A program made the translations under genes and the position numbers. A stretch of 64,000 nucleotides of DNA from Xestospongia bergquistia (lineage: Eukaryota > Porifera > Demospongiae > Haplosclerida > Petrosiidae), in assembly GCA_963965975.1 (NCBI GenBank), contig OZ014414.1:3881501-3945500 (forward strand), written 5' to 3'. Numbering within the stretch: position 1 is the stretch's first letter; each line of letters begins with the position of its first letter. Shown piece after piece: positions 1 through 10,118 of this stretch. A model generated the notes under the pieces. That model did no database searches. It saw nothing but the letters and a program-made list of their open reading frames with translations, and had not been told where the DNA came from.

Positions 1-970
1 ATGTGTATGACCAAAATGTACATTATTTCGATAAACTACACAATTAATTACTTAAACAGTGTATAAAAATCAGATATACATAACATCATATACACCTATT
101 TGTTGATTTTCTGGTAGATCATGTCAATCCATTGATCGTAATTCTGATGTTTCTCAATGCATGATAAAAAAAAGATAATTATAATAACTCGCTGACAACT
201 TTTAAGTCGTGGTCAACACTCGTGCTCATTGTTCCATTATTGACCACAAAAAATACTTATTAATAAATATAAACTGAATATTAAATATTAATATTTATGT
301 ATTATTCAAAGTAGTTTATCAGTAATAATGGTATTGCTTAATATGTAGCGTCCTCCAGAAAATAACAAGAGATGGCTGCTATTACACAGACATGGTATCA
401 AATTAATTAAAAGTTGGTTTACAAGTTACAACCTACATCTTATTATTGACTCTTTCAATAGCTAATAAGACTTTAATAAATATAGAAGCATTTATTTTAA
501 AAACAAAGTCCAGTTTCTACTACTTTACTATATATCATTAAATAAGACTTGCTGTATTCTGTGATCAATTAAAGATATAGCATAATAAAGACGTAAGGAT
601 GGCGATGTCAAAACGAAAACAAGGTTGAGATAAATGTACAAATGAATTTTAAGATCCTATTTTTTCATTAAGAAATAGTTATTAGATAATGTGTACAAAA
701 AATAATATGTCTTACAAATCTACTCGTTGAGTTTCATGCAAGCAAAAAATTAACAATTTCTAAAAAAAGTGAACAAACATTAACAAACACAGAAAGTAGA
801 TGTTAGATGAAAAAGTACATAAACAAAGCACATGATAGAATTACAAAGCATATATCTTATCACAATAAATTAATAAATGGCAAAAAATAGTTATATCGTT
901 AAGAAAATGCAAACATTGAAAACAAAATCATCTTTTGTTATAAGTCACACTTAGTATGTGTTGCTGTCAG

Positions 971-1970
971 TTATTCTTCTTCAGTAATCAATTTAAACAT
1001 TTTGTATATGCTAAAGATGAAAATCTCAATACTAAGGAAAACAGCAAGAGAAAAAAACACCTATGTGTAGAATGGGAAGAATTAATGCAATTAAAATCAT
1101 AATCACACTTTTACTGCATAAAGTATTAATGTAATTTCCTTCAACTATAATACAAGAAAGTCAGTGGTAACTCCCTCTTATAGCTGCGTACATTTAGGAA
1201 ATGGAGATGCAATACAAAAGGATAATATTCAAAAGTCTATATAGCTACTTCACTTTAAAAACTTTTATGTACTTCTGTCATTATATTATGGGTTGTGATT
1301 TTTTGATAGCATATTAAATACTGTATATGATTTTTAAAGAGACATGATTATGAGCTTAAAAGTAAAATATATCAATATTGCTATAGTTATTCTGACATCA
1401 TGATAAGACAGTAGTACATTAAAATAAATTTCATTATACTTTCTTACAAGTGAAAGATAGACACATTTTTTATCTGAAGATATGCAGGCATATACTTATG
1501 CTTATTTCAAGCACAACTGATTCTTAAATGGCTTCCTGAATTTATAAAATAATTATGTAAAGAGCCCATCTCTGAATGCACTATTAGTTTTGCTGTAATT
1601 ACTTATAAAACTTAATTAAATTAACTTTATACTGTCAAGAATCAGTGGCTTTTACAAATATGCATTCTTATTATTGAAGCAGTAGCTGCTTCTACTATGT
1701 CTAAGTGGGAACTCTGCAAGTAAATGTTGTCTCAGTTCTAAATAAAGGTTAATAATTTTAAAAGAATTCAAACAAAAGAATAGTCATTGCACCAATATAG
1801 AATAACTATGTAATTATAGATGTATGACTTACAATGAGGTTGAATTACCTAGACCTTCTACATTATCACAAGTAATCGTCCATCCTACAATAAGAACTAT
1901 TGCAGTTACAACAGCAAATAAAGAAGAAATCACAAATATAGCCATTTAAACAGGTAAAGTAATCCAGCTC
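971..1970 (-). pseudogene. Four-pass membrane protein relic, copy 1 (exons 2 and 3)
   Basis: On the minus strand, the block 1970-1833 (138 nt) is preceded by a good acceptor (pyrimidine tract then CTTTAG) and followed by GTAAGTC. It encodes a hydrophobic segment beginning SWITLPV, then a TAA stop where copy 2 has GAA, then a membrane helix (AIFVISSLFAVV and on). The block 1060-971 follows an acceptor (CTACACATAG) and encodes another hydrophobic helix ending in EEE and a stop. Both blocks match exons of the copy 2 gene at 12059-15558. The matching first exon is the degraded block at 7003-7262, 5 kb away, beyond the PI-PLC gene. The stop in exon 2 and the decayed first exon make this a pseudogene. 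Family unknown. Confidence 0.6.
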
Positions 1971-2217
1971 CTAAAGTAGAAGCAACATTTTTTTATAATT
2001 ATAATATTCATGCACTTTTAAATAGATAATTTGCTGCATTTTAAGTTCTACTTCAGTGATACATGCATGCATGCATTAAAAAATTGATCATGATAAAAAT
2101 TGTACATTAAAATCTACTTTAATATCCTTAGTATATATCATTAGTACTGAGCATGGCTGAATTACCACAGAATTTAGAGTTCACTGTAAAAATAGATATG
2201 TTATTATAATAATCACT

Positions 2218-2381
2218 TTGTACTTTACATGGGTGGATTACTATGGAATGTAGAATTCTTGCAAATTGCTCACTACTTAATTTATTAGTATGTTGTACGT
2301 TCACATACCAACAAATTATACATTGATTAATTTATATAAATTTTTGACACTCCATAGTAGTCCATCAATGTAAAGTACAAA
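2218..2381. repeat. Short inverted-repeat element (MITE-like)
   Basis: Arms of about 33 bp at 2218-2251 and 2348-2381 are near-perfect reverse complements; both carry a CTTTACAT/ATGTAAAG core and a CTATGGA/TCCATAG core. Copy 2 of the duplication (14822-14915) has only a short version of this stretch. Either an element was inserted into copy 1 or part of it was lost from copy 2. No target duplication was identified. Confidence 0.5.
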
Positions 2382-2646
2382 CTAATTGTTAAAATAACAT
2401 ATTAATTTTTAGTGTTCATGTGAATGAATGACTGTATTTGTTAGTGTGCATATTATTCTGTTACAATTACACAGTGATTACTTCATGCAAGTGGCTGTTA
2501 AATTCCATAGTAATCCAAGTTGCCAAATTGGCTGGTTAGAGTAACTTTATATGTAACTTTATATGTAAATTGACAATGAATTTAGAGAAGTCAAAAGATC
2601 CTGCTTGCTACAATATGTAATGTACACGATGTCTGACATAACTACA

Positions 2647-2835
2647 ATGTTGCATACCTACCTACCAAATACACGAAGAGTTGTATGACTTTTATAGTAA
2701 CAGACTGGCCAGCATGTCATTATTATTGTTCAAGCAATTATTATGTGATAATTAGTTGCGATTATTAATTAGGTTTTATTATTAATTTAAAATTCATACA
2801 ACTCTTCATGTATTTGGTAGGTAGGTATGCAACAT
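2647..2835. mobile_element. 189-bp element with 42-bp terminal inverted repeats
   Basis: The left arm 2647-2688 begins ATGTTGCATACCTACC. Its reverse complement lies at 2794-2835, with one mismatch seen over 42 positions. The 105-bp AT-rich core has no coding potential. The element starts where colinearity with copy 2 breaks (copy 2 continues differently after about 15045). No target-site duplication is obvious, so the superfamily is open. It could also be a simple palindromic rearrangement. Confidence 0.6.
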
Positions 2836-3038
2836 TCAGTTATATGGCATGTGACCTCAATCTTAATATAGCTAAGTAGTATGTTTCATGTATATGGCTT
2901 CCACTAGATCATCAGGTGATTGTTATTAGAATGTGTACAGGTCATCCACATGTATACTACATGCAGGTACATCTATATCATTGTATAGATGTACATACAT
3001 GAAGGATGGTTCTTGGTGTAACTTGGAAATGACATGAG

Positions 3039-3064
3039 TGATGTCATCATATATGATGACATCA
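3039..3064. promoter_or_regulatory. Perfect 26-bp palindrome upstream of the PI-PLC gene
   Basis: The two 13-nt arms, TGATGTCATCATA and its reverse complement, abut with no spacer about 127 bp upstream of the PI-PLC start codon. The arms contain TGATGTCAT, close to a bZIP/ATF half-site. A regulatory role is inference from position and symmetry. Confidence 0.3.
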
Positions 3065-3190
3065 TCTAAACTATACAGTCACACTACTATTATTAACCCT
3101 ATGATACACAGTGATGTCATAATCTGAGTACAAGTCAGATTGTCATACAAGTTACGCCAACAAGGATCCTGAGTGAGGCGCTGAGAAGAC

Positions 3191-4543
3191 ATGTCTGTTT
3201 GTAGGATTATATTTATAATACTGTTTAGTCTGTTCCTTGTCAATGAAACAACTAAAACACCAAATAGAGGGTACTTATGGATCATTAATGCTAGTTCAAG
3301 ACTTTTCAAGATGACTAACCTACAAAACTACAAAATGGTAACTTGGAACTTTTCTGATATACCTCCTCAGACAATGAAAAGATTCTACATTGAGTATGGC
3401 ACAGATATCTATCAATCTGGTAATGTTACGTTCCAACTAGATGGAGATTATGAGGAGTTTGAAATACAGATTTGTTGGCCTTACAGTGACATTCAGTGTG
3501 ACCATGGTATTACTGTGAATTGGAAGACACTGTATATGATAAACTATGAAGTATTTCCTCCATTACTTCAAGGTCCACTTGGATGGATAGAAAATGGCTA
3601 CCTTTCAATTCTTGTATTAGAAAAAGGAGTTAGGACTACAGTCAAAACAGTTGAGCCTGATTCAAGCTCCATTGTCAACCCAATTGATACAATGACTATT
3701 CCAAAAACCTTCATTAACAGCCAATGGATGGACTATTACAGCGATATATTAGGCAGGCTTACATTAACAGAAATGACTCTACCAGGAACACATGACTCGG
3801 GAACATACCATCCAATTAATAGTTTTAAAAAGCCTTGGACTAAAACGCAAGCTGTAAGCCTTAACACTCAATTAAAAAGAGGAATAAGAGTCTTAGATTT
3901 ACGAATAGGACAGAATAAACCAGGTGATTATGTTATTGTACACGATGTATTTCGTACAAATTATAGTCTAAAAGAAGCTTTAAAAGAAGTCACTGATTTC
4001 ATTGACTCTACTTGTTATGAAATTGTAGTACTGGACTTTCATCGTTTTAACAATCTTGGAGAAGGAAGCTTTGACTTTGATCAGCTCAAAGGTCAAATAA
4101 AATCTTATCTTAGTGGCTACTATTTACATGTTAGTCAAGGCAAAGATAAGCCTCTTAAAGACATATGGGTTTCATGTAGAAAGGATCGAGTAGTTGTAGC
4201 CTGGAACACTAATAATTCAGATAGCTATATGTGGCCAGGAGTAGCACAAAGTTGGTACCAATATGCTAAAACAATAAATGATCTGTATGCTGATATTAAA
4301 GAAGATATGGCTGACACTCACTCTGGTATGTGGGCTACATGCTCATTTACAGCTAGTAGTGCACTCAATACACCACACGAGATTGCTGTTGAGTTAGACC
4401 CGACAATTACCCGATGGTATTATGGAGGATCAAAATGGTGTGAAAAGGCTAACATCATAAGTGTTGATTTCTTTGAATATACTAATATTATACAAGCCAG
4501 TATTATTAGTAGTCTAATGAAAGCTGGAACAAAATACATGTAG
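3191..4543 (+). CDS. Secreted PI-PLC X-domain-containing protein
   Basis: Single-exon gene of 450 codons. Residues 1 to about 22 form a signal peptide (basic start, then a hydrophobic run IIFIILFSLFLV). Residues about 25-165 form an N-terminal region I do not recognise, with alternating beta-like segments. From about 185 to the end lies a phosphatidylinositol-specific phospholipase C X domain. The first catalytic His is H201 in LPGTHDSGTYH, followed by VLDLRIG. The second is H251 in VIVHDVF, then VVLDFHRF. In the PLCXD family these two histidines cleave phosphoinositide or GPI-type substrates; there is no Y, C2 or PH domain. The signal peptide implies secretion or luminal action. The ATG at 3191 places the signal peptide at the N-terminus. 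It has no counterpart in copy 2 of the duplication and is the only clearly intact gene here. Exact substrate unknown. Confidence 0.9.
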   Translation: MSVCRIIFIILFSLFLVNETTKTPNRGYLWIINASSRLFKMTNLQNYKMVTWNFSDIPPQTMKRFYIEYGTDIYQSGNVTFQLDGDYEEFEIQICWPYSDIQCDHGITVNWKTLYMINYEVFPPLLQGPLGWIENGYLSILVLEKGVRTTVKTVEPDSSSIVNPIDTMTIPKTFINSQWMDYYSDILGRLTLTEMTLPGTHDSGTYHPINSFKKPWTKTQAVSLNTQLKRGIRVLDLRIGQNKPGDYVIVHDVFRTNYSLKEALKEVTDFIDSTCYEIVVLDFHRFNNLGEGSFDFDQLKGQIKSYLSGYYLHVSQGKDKPLKDIWVSCRKDRVVVAWNTNNSDSYMWPGVAQSWYQYAKTINDLYADIKEDMADTHSGMWATCSFTASSALNTPHEIAVELDPTITRWYYGGSKWCEKANIISVDFFEYTNIIQASIISSLMKAGTKYM

Positions 4544-4702
4544 TAATACATGTAAACTGATATTACAAAAGTATGAACTTGAAATAAGCATTTTATAATT
4601 TTACATGATGTGTGGTCATAAAATACTATTATTTAGTAGTCATTCTATATGTCTGTACAATTATTGTGTGTGGTTAGTAATTGAACAGTTATAAACATTA
4701 GC

Positions 4703-4714
4703 TATATATGTATA

Positions 4715-4773
<59 letters not shown>
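4703..4773. repeat. (TA)n microsatellite
   Basis: About 70 bp of TA dinucleotides with a few TATG variants near the 5' end, about 160 bp after the PI-PLC stop codon. The following stretch, 4774-5300, shows no gene that I can support. Confidence 0.95.
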
Positions 4774-5312
4774 CGGCAAAATTTGTTAACCAGTTATTAT
4801 AATTAACTTTATTTTTTTAATAAAACTTCTGGAAGGTTACATTTAGATCTGATCTCTATGACAACACCACATGATCTTATAGTATACTGCTTGCCATGTT
4901 TGCAGCCTGGGATATGTCAGTTTTTAAGTGTCAATATAAGTTTCCGTGAATTATTGACTTGTGTGGGGGGTTGCCAACACAAGATTTATGTTAAGACAAT
5001 TATAGCTAGCTTGCCACTTGCAGCAGAATGACTTATCAAGTTACTCCCTGTGTATTCTTCATACTTGTTATTAAGAACAGTATTGCTTTAATATGTAGCT
5101 TGAAATGACTGTACCAACCTATTACAATACTGTAGTGTCAAACTATGTGAACGTGGATTTACAGGTCATCTAAGCACCTACTTGCTGCCATTCAGTCTTT
5201 TCATAGCTAGTAAGACTTTAAGTAACTATTGAAAACATTTTATCAATGTCCAGTTTCTTGTATTTTACTATATGTCATTACATATAAGTAATGGCTATAC
5301 ACTGTAAAATCG

Positions 5313-5460
5313 GTGGTGTCATATTAACACCAAAATGTGGTGTCAAAAGTCTGTGCAAGAATGACGCCACTAATGGTGTCAGTATTGACACTAAGGTAAT
5401 GGTGTCAATTAAACACCATGTAAGTTCACATAACACATTCATCGGTGTCAAGTTAGCACC
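5313..5460. repeat. Cluster of GGTGTCA / TAACACC inverted motifs
   Basis: GGTGTC occurs six times in about 150 bp, mostly paired with a facing ACACC or GACAC within 10-12 bp to give small imperfect palindromes (for example 5315-5331, 5401-5417 and 5444-5460). The pattern looks like subterminal motifs of a non-autonomous DNA element. I cannot define ends or a target duplication. Confidence 0.5.
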
Positions 5461-5619
5461 ATAGAAAGTTTCCCACCATGCTTTCAGTGTCTATATAAAC
5501 TATTTGTTTTTCAAATCAAAAGGATTACAAAAAACAATAAAAGAACAAACAAAACAAAGAATACTGAAAGGAAGTTGTGAATAAATGAATCAATACACAG
5601 TGAAAGTAATATTCAATAG

Positions 5620-6290
5620 TCATACTGTAAATTTTGAGAGACTATTTAGAAATCCTTGGAGATGAAAAGGAATCTTTGTTGAAGGTTTCATCTGATATGC
5701 TGCCTCTAAAAACAATGCCATTGTTTTCATCTTCGGAGGATAGGCTATGTTAAACGAATAGTAACATGCCAAACCAGAATGAACAACTGTCATTGCATTA
5801 TGTATTGTCAAAACATTGTTTTCGACAACAACCAGAATGTCCACTAGATTACTTAAGCTCTCACCCAGTCCAATGATCAAGGGACGAGGCGACGACACAG
5901 ATTAAAGTGACTCTTCAACGTCCAAATGCTGTCCCTACATACAAATGTAATTTAGTTCAAAGAAATTATTTGCCTACCAAGACTGGCATGAACATAGTAC
6001 TCTTTTCTTGCCCCTCTCTGTTATGACATATGATACAATAGATAAAGCAAATGCACAAAGCTGATCTAGATGAACAGTTAACATTATTATAATTGAGTTT
6101 AGTACTAACCATTAGTTGGGTTCTCCAAGGCCTTATACATCACAAGTAGTCGCTTAACTTCCCTGTGTGTGTCAGAATATATCATGACCTGTTTCAAAAC
6201 CTTCAACAATTTACAATCCATCTCATCAGTACTCATATCTATCACAATGGCAAGCTTCTTCAACAGCAAACAGTTTTATAATTTTAAGTA
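5620..6290 (-). pseudogene. Uncharacterised protein, two 3' exons, probably decayed
   Basis: Minus-strand coding signal in two blocks. The upstream block (about 6290 to 6110) reads LLKKLAIVIDMSTDEMD and on to KALENPTN, and ends at a donor (ATG then GTTAGT). The downstream block (5934 to 5620) follows a TATGTAG acceptor, starts GQHLDVEESL, has an in-frame TAA near 5903, and continues as SPRPLIIGLGESLSNLVDIL to a C-terminus at 5620. The tail, with a P-x-LI-x-x-G start and a later YYSFNIAYPP, resembles an uncharacterised C-terminal region I associate with many invertebrate and fish predicted proteins of unknown function. Reading frame is kept across the intron. The stop makes decay likely, but an unusual splice could avoid it. 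No function is proposed. Confidence 0.5.
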
Positions 6291-6599
6291 AATTTAGCTA
6301 TTACGTCACTTACTATTTGTGGATGTTCAAGACAAGGATAGTCCTCCAGAATATGCTTCACAGAATGTTCATCTTCCTTCACCCACTTTCTTCATATAGT
6401 ATAAATAAATACATGGATACAAAAATGCTTAGTATTGAGAACATCAATGTACTAGAAGCTTCTTACATAAGTGACTTTAGAGCCAACAAAGCTTTCTTGG
6501 ACTTTCAGTTTACTATAAGCAAGAAAAGACTTCACAACAAAAAGCAATTATCAACGTAAAAATAAATAAGATGTAGGTGCCAATGGCTGTAGCTGTAGT

Positions 6600-6992
6600 C
6601 ACAATTGTGCTAAGAAATATTTGCAGTGTGAAATTGGAACCATCAACAAGAAAATTGAGATCAGCAACTGGGCAGTTGATGAAGCTTGCTGGACAAGCAA
6701 CTGTGAATGTCTGAATTGGCAAAAGCACCAAATTACTTACACTGTATGTAGCAAAAGGGAAATGCCCATCGTTGTTTGGCAGAGACTGGATACAAGCATT
6801 TTTTGGAGAAAATTGGATGAGCAGGTTAACAAACAAAGCAGTGCACTCAGTTGAAGAAGAAGTGTCAACAAAACTAGACAAGGTCCTTGAGAAATACACC
6901 AATAGTCTTTGGAGCAGGACTAGGTAAGCTGAAAGGTATCATAGCTCATTTAAGAGTTAAGCTAAACACAAAACAGAAGTTCTACAAACCAC
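6600..6992 (+). pseudogene. Ty3/gypsy polyprotein fragment (protease-RT linker)
   Basis: Read in the frame starting near 6605, the plus strand gives a broken but characteristic gypsy polyprotein segment: RKLRSATGQLMKLAG, a hydrophobic LTLYVAKGK stretch, LFGRDWIQAFF, then GLGKLKGIIAHLRVKL and KQKFYKP leading toward the RT. The G-R-D-W motif is typical of the protease-RT boundary in K02A2.6-like gypsy elements. There is at least one stop (about 6713), and the fragment ends where the duplicated gene relic begins near 7000. No LTRs were found. It is a dead fragment. Confidence 0.65.
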
Positions 6993-7002
6993 AAAGTTAA
7001 CG

Positions 7003-7262
7003 CTTTATCCTATTTTGATTCCATTGAAAATAACCAAAACTGCAAAACCAACAGCTGCCAATGCTGCACCACTGATAGAGAAATCACAGGCTAAATAGTT
7101 GGAATTATAATTTGTGCCACTTTTAAACAAAACCCAAAAACTCTAGCCTGTGGAGAGTGCATGGGGACAGCTGACAGCACAACAAATGATGTTGTAACTG
7201 AGTAAGAAATCATGCTAACACAATGCAATATTTAACTACCTCTCGACATTTTTCAAATGTTC
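7003..7262 (-). pseudogene. Four-pass membrane protein relic, copy 1 (exon 1)
   Basis: Minus strand, matching the intact first exon at 15284-15558 along its whole length. It starts with an ATG preceded by the same AAAA context (about 7250) and keeps recognisable pieces such as SYSVTTSF and SLSVVQHWQLLVLQFW. Those pieces fall in different frames because of indels, and it runs into stops. With the exons at 971-1970 it forms the decayed copy 1 of the gene. The two parts are now separated by the PI-PLC gene and a gypsy fragment. Confidence 0.65.
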
Positions 7263-8159
7263 TTCGACAGATAATGTTTGCATCAGATCAAAATTGTTCC
7301 TTTTATAGTCTTAATACACGTAAAATTTAAGGAGGGACAAGCTGACTACGCCGTACAGTATATCTTTGACTAGTCTATATTGTCACACCTACTTCATAAA
7401 TATACTCCATTTTCTACAACTTTGTTAATCAAGATTAATTTGGAAAAGGAGAGTTCATATTCCATTTCACATCTCCTGCCTACGTGAATGATTTGAGTTT
7501 TCAGACTAGTATACTTTTAAGCACTGCGATTTCTTAGTGAGTACAACTAAAGATTAAACTTTCATTTAATTGTGAATTTTGAATTTTTCATGTGTCATAT
7601 ATAGAGTAATAGCTTTAATTTACTGCCCTTAATCTTTGTACTATCTATTTTCAATTACATGGTAGAGTGACAGGTAAATTATAGAATAGTTAAGTAATAA
7701 TTTTTAAACACTTACTTCATCAACAAGGAATTTGATATTTTTTCTTAAGAACAGATCAACAAATATAGCTGTAGTAATTTCTGTCCTCAATCATGATTAA
7801 CTAATTCAGAAGTGACATGTTGATTATTACTTATATACATCTAGTAATATAGTTAACTTCTTAAGTTCCTTTAATTTTATACAGCTTAAATCCTCATTTT
7901 CATTTAAATTAAAATTTACTAGTTTTTGACATAGAGAACCTATAGTAAAATATGTTTACATTTAACATAAGTTTGTTTTCCCATAATAATTGAGCTGCTC
8001 CATTCAATAAACAAGTGAATATTGCATTGTTATGTGATGTGTCTGATAGTTATGACTGTAATGTTTGTGGCTTAAAGGGTAATTCAGGTATGTTGTACCA
8101 TTTGTAACCTCAATTACACAGTAGAGTGATATGATATTAATGGAATGTTTCTTCCAAAA

Positions 8160-8290
8160 GACCATTATGTATAACCAATAATTCCATCAATGCCAGTACA
8201 ACTAGTAACACTACTCTCACCAGTAATAATACTACAAGTATCACTACAATCATTAATATAATCAATATTATATAACCAGTAATAGCATAA
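8160..8290. repeat. Degenerate CAGTAAT / ACTA tandem repeat, first block
   Basis: Loose tandem repetition of CCAGTAAT, CCATCAAT and CTACAA motifs at roughly 18-27 bp spacing. The homologous block in copy 2 is 23525-23660. The run of ORFs on the minus strand (V, I and L rich) is a product of the simple composition. Confidence 0.6.
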
Positions 8291-9289
8291 ATAACATTAC
8301 ACACTAGAGAACCTATGGGATACAAATAAGTTTATATTAGAAAGATTTAGTCTTTACAAACAAATTTGCATTAATATTTAATGTAAGTTTGTTTCTTAAA
8401 AAGATTGAATTTTCTACTTTAAAAAGCCACCATTGGCTGTGTGACCCAGTAGTTATGACTAGAATGCTTTGTGGCTCAAAGTATGTATTTTACCATTTTT
8501 AACCTCAGTAGAGTCATATCTGATGTTAATGGAATCTTTCTCAATAAAGATCTGTTGACACCTATAGTTGCGATATCTATGAATTATATATTACATATAG
8601 GTGAGTGAGTGTCAAATAGAGCACAATGAATTATTACAATATTTAAATAATAGTTATTGAGACTTTTACTTAATCACAAAGGAATTTGATTCCTTGTCTT
8701 ATGACAGATTAGCAAATATAGCTGTATAATCTCAGTCTCAATTATGACCAAGCAATTCAGACATTATATATAATTATATTATTATATAGTTAGTTAACTC
8801 CATGAGTTCCTTTAATACTTTATATGGGTTAGATCCTCAGTTTCATTTTTTGGCTTATTTAAAAAACTGGTAGCTGTTTTGTAAAAGTTGAATGATTTAT
8901 AACACTATACCTATACATAGATTTGTACAAAACAATATTAATTTTGGAGTGAGAGGACCTATGGTAAAATAACTATAATTTTAATAAGAGTTTGTTTTCT
9001 TATAATAATTGATTAAATCGTTCCATTTAATAAACAAGTGAATGTTGTTCACGTAATATACTCAGTAGTTAATGACTGCAATGTTTTGTGGCTCAAAGGG
9101 CAATTTGTAACCTCAATTACACCGTAGAGTGGTATGATATTAATGGAATGTTTTCTTCCAAATTTCAAACTTTCTTATGCATGTAACTGTTGACTGTTGC
9201 ATTACATCATCTACAAGTAATGATGTCACCTAGTAATGAATAGCAGTATTGAAGATATTATTAGTTATAGTGGTATTTATTGCCACTAT

Positions 9290-9475
9290 GTAACCAGTAA
9301 TTCCATTAATACCAGTACAACTAGTAATTAATACTATGAAACCAGTAATCCATTAGTATCATTATAACTAGTAATGCAGTTACAACCAGTAATGCCATTA
9401 ATACTACTACAATTAGTAATATCATCAGTATCACTACATCCACTAATACCATTAAAATCATTATAACCAGTTAAA
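9290..9475. repeat. Degenerate CAGTAAT / ACTA tandem repeat, second block
   Basis: Units of the type AACCAGTAATGCCATTAATA are repeated with variation. The homologous block in copy 2 is 24825-25010. Same motif family as 8160-8290, so the two blocks probably share an origin. Confidence 0.65.
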
Positions 9476-10118
9476 AAATGAATTCCTATGTTACGTACAA
9501 GAGAGAAAATTGATTGCTTATAGCCACTAAAAATGGGAGAGAAAACTTGAAGCAAAAATTAAATGTTCATTTCAAGAAGTGATACTGAGGCAGATACGAG
9601 AACAGCATGGTTTGATAATGTGTGTATTTACATTGCTTCAGTTTATAAAGAGGTAGGAGTGTTACTAGCAAATATGACCAGATTTACAAAAGGGACCACT
9701 TCTGTTAAAACTTCTCAAAAATCTCAGTTGTTGTACACACAACCGTACATTTTTAATGGATCTTTAATAAGTTATATCTCAGTTTAAAAACAATAGATAA
9801 GTTGAATGCAAAATTTAGTAAGCATTCTACTTTTAAAAGTTTTACATGCATGTAAGTGTTTTTAAATGGTTTGATAGAAGTAGTCCCTTTTTGCAAATCA
9901 GGCTACAAATCCTATTGAGTTATGTTGTGATACATTACAGAATGCTCTAATACTTTTTAGTCCAATTTATATAAAATTACTTCTTGTTAAACTAGGTCCT
10001 CTTGTTACTTGTACTCTACCTTTATTATCACAGATAGCGTAAATCATTAGCATTATATCATTAATGTCATAATTATGCAATATTTTAGGTTTCCACCTGA
10101 CTTTTCCACAGACATATG

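Larger units (their letters stand above)
1..2646. repeat. Segmental duplication, copy 1, left part
   Basis: This stretch aligns colinearly with 11075-13160 plus 14729-15050. Shared landmarks include the bases around 60-180 (matching 11130-11250), the exon blocks at 971-1060 and 1833-1970, and the stretch from 2127 that matches copy 2 again from 14734. Copy 2 is interrupted between 13160 and 14729 by a retroelement that copy 1 lacks. Apart from the gene relics listed separately, I see no coding sequence in 1-970, 1061-1832 or 1971-2217. The copies differ by many substitutions and small indels, so the duplication is old. Confidence 0.85.
7000..10080. repeat. Segmental duplication, copy 1, right part
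   Basis: Colinear with 15284-16157, 22819-25095 and 27103-27609, the blocks of copy 2 left by the MULE and Penelope insertions. Landmarks: CACACCTACTTCATAAAT at 7384 (copy 2 about 16095), GAGTTTTCAGACTAGTATAC at 7495 (copy 2 about 22888), CAAAAATTAAATGTT at about 9550 (copy 2 at 25081 and 27103). Between 7263 and 10080 I see no gene. The content is AT-rich non-coding DNA with the degenerate repeats listed separately. Confidence 0.85.

Noticed and set aside
6513-6902. Minus-strand 129-codon ORF with a hydrophobic C-terminus
   Set aside because: The plus strand carries recognisable gypsy motifs (GRDW, KGIIAHLRVKL) across the same bases, so the minus ORF is a shadow.
9334-9555. Minus-strand ORF rich in Asn, Ser and Ile
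   Set aside because: It is a translation of the degenerate CAGTAAT repeat.
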